A DNA stretch of 9,485 nt. Origin: Prevotella sp. UBA6447 (GTDB lineage Bacteria; Bacteroidota; Bacteroidia; Bacteroidales; Bacteroidaceae). Below the pieces are notes generated by a model. That model searched no databases. It had not been told where the DNA came from and was given only the letters and a program-made list of their open reading frames with translations. This document shows, in pieces, positions 1-4,959 of this stretch (positions are counted from its first letter, which is position 1; each line of letters begins with the position of its first letter). The stretch covers positions 1 to 9,485 of the forward strand of contig DJOD01000058.1 in NCBI GenBank assembly GCA_002437115.1. The letters are read 5' to 3'. Made by a program: the position numbers and the translations under genes.

Positions 1-106
1 ATTTATGCAATGTTTTCGCTTTGTTTGACAAAAATGGGCGTTTTCGGAGGATTCTCCTTATAAAATAAGAATACCGAATTTGGAGGGATGAGGCCTGTCC
101 CGGTTT

Positions 107-276
107 GAATGTAAATCGATATACCCCCCAGGGGTGTGGGAAGGCGGCGACAGCCGCGGGGTACAGGGCAAGACGGCGGGTCGTGAGCTCCGCTCACAAG
201 AACCGGTGGCTCGCCTGCCACCCCAGCCCGACAGGGCTTCCCCGAAAAGGGATGGGGTTTTAATCGGTTTACATTC
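107..276. repeat. Hairpin-cluster element bounded by a 14-bp inverted repeat (MITE-like or structured RNA candidate)
   Basis: GAATGTAAATCGAT (107-120) is the reverse complement of ATCGGTTTACATTC (263-276) at 13 of 14 positions. The one mismatch would be a G-U pair in RNA. Between the arms is a GC-rich block of short hairpins: 121-127/131-137 (loop CCA, one wobble), 144-148/153-157 (loop GACA), 183-188/192-197 (GTGAGC, loop TCC), 205-210/217-222 (GGTGGC, loop TCGCCT) and 225-229/234-238 (AGCCC, loop GACA). The base composition differs sharply from the AT-rich surroundings. It has no transposase, so it could be a non-autonomous mobile element, a dispersed intergenic repeat, or a multi-stem RNA. 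The pairings are read directly from the sequence; mobility and copy number are not known. Confidence 0.5.
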
Positions 277-360
277 ACCAAAAAACATTAGGGGCAAAAT
301 CATGATAATCAAGATTTAAACAAGTTTACATCGGTTTACATTCACCCCAAACATTAGAGC
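263..360 (+). repeat. 17-nt direct repeat (two copies 67 bp apart)
   Basis: ATCGGTTTACATTCACC occurs at 263-279 and again, identically, at 330-346. Both copies are followed by a short A-rich or C/A stretch and then CATTAG (286-291 and 352-357), so the similarity spans about 30 bp. The first copy is also the right arm of the inverted repeat that encloses the hairpin cluster. The second lies outside it, immediately preceded by a partial GTTTACA (324-330). The layout suggests a repeat unit whose end was duplicated, or nested insertions at a preferred end sequence. Confidence 0.7.
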
Positions 361-467
361 CGCATCACTCCCAAGCGCTCCCAACGCACTCAATTCCGAA
401 AGGCCAAGAACTAGGTAACTTATAAGCATTTTTGGTGCAAAAGTTTGTCACGGAGAGCGCGTGAAAT

Positions 468-489
468 AGAACGCGAAATCGCGTTTTTT
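468..489 (+). terminator. Rho-independent terminator-like hairpin without an obvious upstream gene
   Basis: AACGCG (470-475) pairs perfectly with CGCGTT (480-485) across an AAAT loop, and the stem can extend by a G-T wobble and an A-T pair. Six T's (484-489) form the end of the stem and the tail. The form is that of an intrinsic terminator on the plus strand; on the minus strand there is no T-run. No plus-strand gene is visible in the 467 bases before it, so it may end a transcript from outside the window or a non-coding RNA. Confidence 0.45.
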
Positions 490-516
490 GTCGGTCGCGC
501 CGCGATTTGCATAAGG

Positions 517-524
517 TAATTTTG
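517..524 (+). promoter_or_regulatory. Possible Bacteroidota -7 element (TAATTTTG) before the repeat block
   Basis: TAATTTTG matches the Bacteroidota -7 consensus TAnnTTTG. The nearest suitable upstream TTTG is at 487-490, which leaves a 26-base gap rather than the usual 19-20, so the -33 element is not convincing. If used, transcription would begin inside the first GATAAAGGGT copy. In AT-rich DNA this 8-mer can easily occur by chance. Confidence 0.2.
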
Positions 525-627
525 CGATAAAGGGTGTCTTATGTTGCGATATACCCTTTATCGCAATGCGATTAAGCGTTAATCGCGTCATGATAAAGGG
601 TATATTGCAACGCGATAAAGGGTATTC
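522..627. repeat. Four-copy GATAAAGGGTAT repeat block, one copy inverted
   Basis: Three direct copies lie at 526-535 (GATAAAGGGT), 592-603 and 614-625 (GATAAAGGGTAT, 22-nt period). One inverted copy lies at 551-562 (ATACCCTTTATC). Copy 1 and the inverted copy form a perfect 14-bp stem (522-535 with 553-566) around a 17-nt loop. The single inverted copy could equally pair with copy 3 or copy 4, so alternative hairpins exclude each other. The block is non-coding and sits 230 bp beyond the 3' end of the GH16 gene. I cannot name a known element of this sequence. Confidence 0.6.
568..586. repeat. Perfect palindrome GCGATTAA-GCG-TTAATCGC
   Basis: Two 8-nt arms (568-575 and 579-586) pair perfectly around a 3-nt centre. 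The palindrome lies directly between the inverted and the third GATAAAGGGTAT copies, so the block alternates large and small dyads. It may be a binding site for a dimeric protein or a small RNA stem. It has no T-tract, so it is not a classical terminator. Confidence 0.55.
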
Positions 628-855
628 TTTGATGAAAAGTATTTACTATTTAGGCCGAATAAAATCCGAAATTCTATAAATGGTTAATTATCAGCAAGTT
701 GTAAAAAGTGCCGAAAAATCGCGTATTTCCGCCAAAATATTTTGAAGTTGAAAATAACGCCTGTTTTTTATATACATTGTCCGCTTTATTCAAGACGGTC
801 GGACGCTTTCGGTAATGGAGACAGCGAACGCAGTTTGAAACGACAATGGAGACCC

Positions 856-1758
856 TCACTTTTGGTAGACCCTCACATAGTCGACATAATAGCGCAACGG
901 AAACTGGCTGTCATCAGGCACGCCCCCATTCTCGCCAATGGCAAGATTGAGCAAGATGTAATCGCCAAAACCATCCACTTGGTTAGAGAACGGGTTGTGG
1001 CGGTTGCCTGCCACACCCCCATTGACCGTCTTCGATAGATCCGTCTCGTTGAGCAGTTCGTCATCAAGATAGATACGGATGAACCGCTCGTCCCAATCCA
1101 TGCGCCACACATGAAACTTGTTGGCCCAGTCGGGATCTCTGCTGGTGAAATGCGTCAATGGCGTTACCACCGAGTTCCATACCGGGTCGAACGGACGGCC
1201 GGACCCCCAACATGTGTTTGTGAGAACCGACTGTTGTCCGTCCTTGATGTAAAACTCCATCATGTCGATCTCGCCATTCTCCGGCCAGCTCCACTGATTG
1301 CCCAGCAACCAGATGGCAGGCCACGACCCACGAGCCGTGGGAATCTTGGCCCTCACCTCAAAACGACCGTAGAGGAACGTGTGGCTTCGTCGCGTCGTGA
1401 GGCTCGACGACGTGTAGTGGGCCTCCGGCCTGGAGGTGGTCCAGTAGCCGCTCCCCTCGCGATAGCCTGGATTGGGCACCGTCTCATGCCGTCCCTCGAT
1501 GACCAGCGCGCCATCCTTCACAAAGGCGTTGTCCCTCTGATACCACTGCAGCTCATTGTTACGGACGAACCCCTGCTCATAGTCCCACTCGGCCGAGGGC
1601 AGTCCGTCTTGGTCAAACTCATCGTGCCACACCAGGCGATAGCCCTCATACTGCGTCACGACCGTCTGCGGACGGTAAGCGGTGGAATCGGCGGCCATGA
1701 CAGGCGACACAGCCAAAATCGACAGGGCAGTCAAGGCCCAGAAGAGATGTTTCATCAT
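856..1758 (-). CDS. Secreted glycoside hydrolase family 16 (laminarinase/beta-glucanase-like)
   Basis: This encodes a 300-residue enzyme. A signal peptide (residues 1-22, cleavage near VMA/AD) has no lipobox cysteine, so the protein is expected to be exported as a soluble periplasmic or secreted enzyme. The GH16 active-site motif EIDMME is intact at 163-168: by family knowledge E163 is the nucleophile, D165 assists and E168 is the acid/base. Other typical GH16 stretches are VWHDEFD (43-49), NNELQWYQ (67-74), GRFEVRAKIP (131-140), WPAIWLLG (146-153) and the C-terminal strand YVDYVRVYQK. The family retains and cleaves beta-1,3 or mixed beta-1,3/1,4 glucans, among others; the exact substrate cannot be read from the sequence. 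The length is that of a bare catalytic domain, with no carbohydrate-binding module or SusC/D neighbours. MM at the start leaves two possible adjacent ATG codons. It is transcribed away from the thioredoxin/exporter operon. Confidence 0.93.
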   Translation of the reverse strand: MMKHLFWALTALSILAVSPVMAADSTAYRPQTVVTQYEGYRLVWHDEFDQDGLPSAEWDYEQGFVRNNELQWYQRDNAFVKDGALVIEGRHETVPNPGYREGSGYWTTSRPEAHYTSSSLTTRRSHTFLYGRFEVRAKIPTARGSWPAIWLLGNQWSWPENGEIDMMEFYIKDGQQSVLTNTCWGSGRPFDPVWNSVVTPLTHFTSRDPDWANKFHVWRMDWDERFIRIYLDDELLNETDLSKTVNGGVAGNRHNPFSNQVDGFGDYILLNLAIGENGGVPDDSQFPLRYYVDYVRVYQK

Positions 1759-1780
1759 ATGTTATATTTAGTTATAAGTG

Positions 1781-1788
1781 CAAATTTA
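1781..1788 (-). promoter_or_regulatory. Candidate -7 promoter element for the GH16 gene
   Basis: On the minus strand this reads TAAATTTG, an exact match to the Bacteroidota -7 consensus TAnnTTTG, 22 bp before the GH16 start codon. No TTTG is found 19-20 bp further upstream, so the -33 box is weak or absent. The leader would be only about 15 nt, with no Shine-Dalgarno sequence, which is usual in this phylum. Confidence 0.45.
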
Positions 1789-1804
1789 CGAAAAAGCCGT
1801 CATT

Positions 1805-1824
1805 CGCACGAGCGCACAACGCAC
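1805..1824. repeat. Three CGCAC repeats between divergent promoters
   Basis: CGCAC occurs at 1805-1809, 1813-1817 and 1820-1824, at 8- and 7-base spacing, just upstream of the GH16 -7 element. Short phased repeats next to a promoter can be regulator-binding sites. With only five conserved bases this is weak evidence. Confidence 0.25.
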
Positions 1825-1881
1825 AAGGAAAGTTAATTCATGCTAAATTTGGGAGAACCGAGCATGGAAACCGTATATTCA

Positions 1882-1913
1882 TTTGGCAAATTGCTGGATT
1901 AGCCGTATTTTTG
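1882..1913 (+). promoter_or_regulatory. Bacteroidota-type promoter of the thioredoxin/exporter operon
   Basis: TTTG at 1882-1885 and TATTTTTG at 1906-1913 are separated by 20 bases. This fits the Bacteroides primary sigma factor consensus (TTTG, 19-20 bp, TAnnTTTG). Transcription would start around 1919-1921, giving a leader of about 23 nt before the ATG at 1944. The close match in both boxes and spacing makes this the best promoter in the window. Confidence 0.65.
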
Positions 1914-1943
1914 CGTCATAAATAATATTCGCAAAAACACAGA

Positions 1944-2882
1944 ATGGTGAAAAGACTCCTCCTACTCTTATGGGTCGTCATCCCATTCCTCAGCCTACAC
2001 GCGGAGGATGCCGACTCCCTTTACGCCAAGGATATGCTGCCCATTGGCGCCATGGCCCCCGAGATGGTCATCGACTCGGCGAGCAATGTCACCCTTGAGT
2101 CGCTGCGCGGCCGCTACGTGGTGCTGCACTTCTGGGCATCGTGGTGTCCCGACTGCCGCCGCGACATGGCCGAGCTCAACGACCTCTCCTACGTGTACAA
2201 TTCCGACAGCATCGTCTTCATACACGTCTCCTACGACACCAACAAAGACGTGTGGCAGAAATACATCGAAGACAACAAGATGTTCGGCCTGCAATTCTCC
2301 GAGTTGAAGAAGATGCGCGAATGTAAGACCTACGACCTGTTCAAGATACACTGGATACCGGCTTACTACGTCATCAACACCGAGGGACGCATCATCGAGC
2401 GCACGGTGGACGTGAAGAAGCTGGCACGCCGCCTGACACTGCTCGACCGTTCCCGCGTGCACATCCCGAAGAGCAAGATGTCGAAGAACCCCGAATACAA
2501 GGGTGGTGAGACTATGTTGCGCTATTACCTCGCTAAGAGCATCAAGTATCCGCGTGTGGCAAGCAACTACGGCTTGGAAGGACAGACCGTCGTGAAGTTT
2601 ATGGTAGAGGCAGACGGAACCATTACCAACGCCCACGTCATCGACAATAAGATTACTGTAGAAGACAAGTTGCCATTTCAAAAACTTCGTGGCGACACCA
2701 AGCAGCGCACCCGCCAAGAGGCACTCGACGCATTCGCCGAGGAAGCACTTCGCGTCATCAACGACATGCCCGCCTGGAATCCCGGCAAGCGCTACGGTAT
2801 GCCTGTCAAAGTGGAATATGAGCTTCCCATCAATTTCAAGTTGAAATACAACACCGACGACGTGTGGTCGGGCCATTCATAA
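1944..2882 (+). CDS. Periplasmic TlpA-type thioredoxin fused to a TonB C-terminal domain
   Basis: This encodes 312 residues. A hydrophobic signal peptide (1-20, ending LHA) directs it to the periplasm. Residues about 32-170 are a TlpA/AhpC-TSA-like thioredoxin fold: the redox motif CPDC is at 68-71 in the context FWASWCPDCRRD, and the cis-proline is at I138-P139. Residues about 183-302 match the TonB C-terminal domain: YKGGETMLRYYL (185-196), IKYP (200-203), GLEGQTVVKFMVEADGTI (210-227), EEALRVINDMPAWNPGKRYG (266-285) and the closing ELPINF (293-298). A charged segment of roughly 15-20 residues near 238-260 looks inserted relative to usual TonB_C domains. There is no internal transmembrane helix, so this is not a normal TonB. 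It probably reduces or isomerises envelope disulfides or reports on redox state; the TonB_C part may bind a protein partner or peptidoglycan (inference). The stop codon is 9 bp before the ATPase start. Confidence 0.88.
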   Translation: MVKRLLLLLWVVIPFLSLHAEDADSLYAKDMLPIGAMAPEMVIDSASNVTLESLRGRYVVLHFWASWCPDCRRDMAELNDLSYVYNSDSIVFIHVSYDTNKDVWQKYIEDNKMFGLQFSELKKMRECKTYDLFKIHWIPAYYVINTEGRIIERTVDVKKLARRLTLLDRSRVHIPKSKMSKNPEYKGGETMLRYYLAKSIKYPRVASNYGLEGQTVVKFMVEADGTITNAHVIDNKITVEDKLPFQKLRGDTKQRTRQEALDAFAEEALRVINDMPAWNPGKRYGMPVKVEYELPINFKLKYNTDDVWSGHS

Positions 2883-2886
2883 GGAG
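2881..2886 (+). promoter_or_regulatory. Shine-Dalgarno AAGGAG of the ABC ATPase
   Basis: AAGGAG lies 5 bases before the ATG at 2892 and overlaps the TAA stop codon of the preceding gene. It supports both the start choice and translational coupling. Strong Shine-Dalgarno sites are uncommon in Bacteroidota, so it is worth noting. Confidence 0.6.
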
Positions 2887-2891
2887 CCGCC

Positions 2892-3617
2892 ATGCCTGTG
2901 ATTCATCTCAAAGACATCAACAAGACATACTTCGGCGCCCAGCCCCTGCATGTGCTTAAGGGTGTGAGCCTCGACATCGAAGCCGGCGAACTGGTGTCCA
3001 TCATGGGATCGTCAGGGTCGGGCAAGTCAACGCTTCTCAACATACTCGGCATACTCGACAACTACGACAGTGGCGAGTACCTGCTCGACGGCACCCCCAT
3101 CAAGAATCTCAGCGAGACCCGTGCGGCCGAGTATCGCAACCACATGATCGGCTTCATTTTCCAGAGCTTCAACCTCATCAGCTTCAAGACCGCTGTCGAG
3201 AACGTGGAACTGCCACTGTTCTATCAAGGCGTGAGCCGCCGCAAGCGCCACCGCATGGCCATGGACTACCTCGAGAGGCTGGGGCTCGCACCCTGGGCCG
3301 ACCACTACCCCAACGAGATGTCGGGTGGCCAGAAGCAACGTGTCGCCATCGCACGCGCCCTCATCACCGACCCCAAGATTATCCTGGCCGATGAACCCAC
3401 GGGCGCACTCGACTCCAAGACAAGCCTGGAGGTGATGGAACTGCTGAAACGCCTCAACCGCGATGAGCACAAGACCATCGTCGTGGTGACCCACGAGAGC
3501 GGCGTGGCCAACGAGACCGACAAGATCATCCACATCAAGGACGGCCTCATCGGCAGTGTGGACGACAACCACGACCACAACGCCAGCATCTTCGGCGGCG
3601 GCACCATCATGAAGTAG
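2892..3617 (+). CDS. ABC transporter ATP-binding protein, MacB/LolD type
   Basis: This encodes a 241-residue cytoplasmic ATPase with every ABC motif in place: Walker A GSSGSGKST (39-47), Q-loop Q91 in FIFQSFNL, signature MSGGQKQR (143-150), Walker B IILADE (163-168) followed by PTGALD, and the H-loop histidine H201 in VVVTHE. The sequence fits the MacB/LolD/FtsE branch, whose members energise FtsX-type permeases by mechanotransmission instead of moving the substrate through the membrane channel. The C-terminal tail (about 224-241, rich in D, H, N and G) goes beyond the core domain. A good ribosome-binding site fixes the start. The permease pair and adaptor downstream are its evident partners; the exported substrate is unknown. 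Confidence 0.95.
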   Translation: MPVIHLKDINKTYFGAQPLHVLKGVSLDIEAGELVSIMGSSGSGKSTLLNILGILDNYDSGEYLLDGTPIKNLSETRAAEYRNHMIGFIFQSFNLISFKTAVENVELPLFYQGVSRRKRHRMAMDYLERLGLAPWADHYPNEMSGGQKQRVAIARALITDPKIILADEPTGALDSKTSLEVMELLKRLNRDEHKTIVVVTHESGVANETDKIIHIKDGLIGSVDDNHDHNASIFGGGTIMK

Positions 3618-3621
3618 AAGT

Positions 3622-3628
3622 AAGGAGG
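3622..3628 (+). promoter_or_regulatory. Shine-Dalgarno AAGGAGG of the first permease
   Basis: AAGGAGG stands 4 bases before the ATG at 3633 and follows the ATPase stop codon closely. It supports the start and suggests high, coupled translation of ATPase and permease. Confidence 0.6.
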
Positions 3629-3632
3629 CACC

Positions 3633-4892
3633 ATGCTCGACACCTTCCAGGAAATACATGCCACCATCCGCCGCAACAAGTTGCGCACCGCGCTCACGGG
3701 CTTTGCCGTGGCGTGGGGCATCTTCATGCTCATCGTGCTGCTCGGGGCCGGCAACGGCCTCATCAACGGCATGACCAACAATATGGGCGACTTTCTCGCC
3801 AATTCCATGGTGGTCTTCGGCGGCCAGACCTCCAAGCCCCACAACGGCCTGAAGGAAGGCCGCAACATCACCCTCGACGACGGCGACATCCGCACCACGC
3901 GACAGCGCTTCAGCACCAACGTGGAGACCGTGGGCGCCGAGATGCAACAGGCGGGCGTCAACATCTCGCTGGGCGAGAACTACGTCAGCTCCACCCTCTG
4001 CGGCGCCTATCCCAACGAGTCCACCATCAACAAGACCCACATGTTGACCGGCCGCTTCATCAACGACATCGACCTTGCCGAGCGGCGCAAGGTGCTCGTC
4101 ATGGGCGACGACCAGGCGCGCGAGCTCGTCAGGGGCGACGGCACGTCACTGGTCGGCCAGACGGTCAACGTGGGCGACTTCGCCTTCCGGGTGGTGGGCG
4201 TCTTCAAGAGCGACAACAGCGGCATGGGCACCGACGCCTACACCTCCTTCACCACCCTGCGCACCATGTTTGGACGCGGCGACAAGGCCGACCGCATCCT
4301 CTTCTCCTTCCACGGGCTCAACAGCGAGCAAGCCAACGCCAACTTCGAGCGGCAGTACAAGGCCGCCATCAACCGCAACCACGGAGCCGCCCCCGATGAC
4401 GAGGAAGCCACATGGCTATGGAACCGATTCACGCAGAACCTGCAGATGAACACAGGCATGTCCATCATACGCCTGGCCCTCTGGATCGTGGGCCTGTTCA
4501 CCCTTCTGTCGGGCATCGTGGGTGTGAGCAACATCATGCTCATCTCCGTGAAGGAGCGCACCCACGAGTTTGGCATCCGCAAGGCCATCGGCGCCAAGCC
4601 GACCGGCCTGCTGCGCCTCATCATCACCGAGAGCGTGGTCATCACCACCTTCTTCGGATACATCGGCATGCTGCTCGGCATCGCCGCCAACCAATACATG
4701 GACGCCACGCTGGGGCACCAGACGACCGATCTGGGCTTCGCCCAAGTCACCACCTTCCTCAACCCGACCGTGGGGTTTGACGTGTGCGTGGAGGCCACGC
4801 TGCTCATGGTGGTGGCGGGCACCCTGGCCGGACTGCTCCCCGCCATCAAGGCGGCACGCACGAGGCCCATCGAGGCGCTGCGGGCCGAATGA
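3633..4892 (+). CDS. MacB/FtsX-type ABC permease (first of a tandem pair)
   Basis: This encodes 419 residues with the layout of a MacB-type permease. A short cytoplasmic amphipathic N-terminus (EIHATIRRNKLRTALTG) is followed by TM1 (about 21-43), a large periplasmic MacB_PCD-like domain (about 44-277) and three C-terminal helices (about 278-302, 330-352, 384-405) forming the FtsX domain. The cytoplasmic loop ERTHEFGIRKAIGA (308-321) is the typical coupling helix region that contacts the ATPase. The C-terminus IKAARTRPIEALRAE is also characteristic of the family. Permeases of this type pump substrates from the periplasm, or extract them from the outer leaflet of the inner membrane, through an adaptor. 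It probably pairs with the next permease as a heterodimer (inference from the tandem, differing copies). Confidence 0.93.
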   Translation: MLDTFQEIHATIRRNKLRTALTGFAVAWGIFMLIVLLGAGNGLINGMTNNMGDFLANSMVVFGGQTSKPHNGLKEGRNITLDDGDIRTTRQRFSTNVETVGAEMQQAGVNISLGENYVSSTLCGAYPNESTINKTHMLTGRFINDIDLAERRKVLVMGDDQARELVRGDGTSLVGQTVNVGDFAFRVVGVFKSDNSGMGTDAYTSFTTLRTMFGRGDKADRILFSFHGLNSEQANANFERQYKAAINRNHGAAPDDEEATWLWNRFTQNLQMNTGMSIIRLALWIVGLFTLLSGIVGVSNIMLISVKERTHEFGIRKAIGAKPTGLLRLIITESVVITTFFGYIGMLLGIAANQYMDATLGHQTTDLGFAQVTTFLNPTVGFDVCVEATLLMVVAGTLAGLLPAIKAARTRPIEALRAE

Positions 4893-4906
4893 CCCGCCGC
4901 CACAAC

Positions 4907-4919
4907 GGAGGCAGCCTCC
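4907..4919 (+). other. Small hairpin between the permease genes, with GGAGG in the stem
   Basis: GGAGG (4907-4911) pairs with CCTCC (4915-4919) around a CAG loop. The GGAGG resembles a Shine-Dalgarno core but is about 48 bases before the GTG start of the next gene and would be hidden in the stem. There is no T-tract, so termination is unlikely. It may slow ribosomes or protect mRNA ends, or be accidental. Confidence 0.3.
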
Positions 4920-4959
4920 ACTCCACACACACCATCAACACAGACCAAACCTTTTCACC

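Larger units (their letters stand above)
1..855. other. Long AT-rich intergenic region with structured repeats, no credible protein gene
   Basis: No reading frame here looks like a real gene. The longest frames (about 60 to 98 codons) run across hairpins or back onto the GH16 gene, and they have no recognisable domain, signal peptide or start context. The region is AT-rich except for a GC-rich block at about 121-260. It holds the inverted-repeat hairpin cluster, the 17-nt direct repeat, the lone terminator-like hairpin and the GATAAAGGGTAT repeats listed separately. Two smaller items are a 10-nt imperfect tandem repeat (CTCCCAAGCG then CTCCCAACGC, 368-387) and a GGAG/CTCC mini-hairpin at 46-57. 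Bases 640-790 are AT-rich and I see nothing in them. Confidence 0.7.

Noticed and set aside
3..319. Short overlapping ORFs on both strands (about 61-92 codons) across the hairpin cluster
   Set aside because: They read through the inverted repeats and hairpins, have no domain, transmembrane or signal pattern and overlap one another. They are better explained as chance frames in a GC-rich repeat element.
522..627. CRISPR array
   Set aside because: There are only four short repeats, with irregular spacing and one inverted, no uniform spacers, and no cas genes in the window.
1995..2876. Long minus-strand ORF (293 codons) opposite the thioredoxin-TonB_C gene
   Set aside because: It is a shadow caused by GC-rich codon bias. 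The plus strand shows clear motifs (CPDC, TonB_C), while the antisense product is low-complexity and rich in V, H, G and A.
1944..2882. Reading this gene as a genuine TonB energy transducer
   Set aside because: It has no N-terminal anchor with a proline-rich linker. The middle of the protein is a thioredoxin fold and no exbB/exbD genes are nearby.
3027..4040. Minus-strand ORF of 337 codons across the ATPase/permease junction
   Set aside because: It is antisense to two genes with intact family motifs, and its translation is rich in V, G, A, H and E with no recognisable domain.
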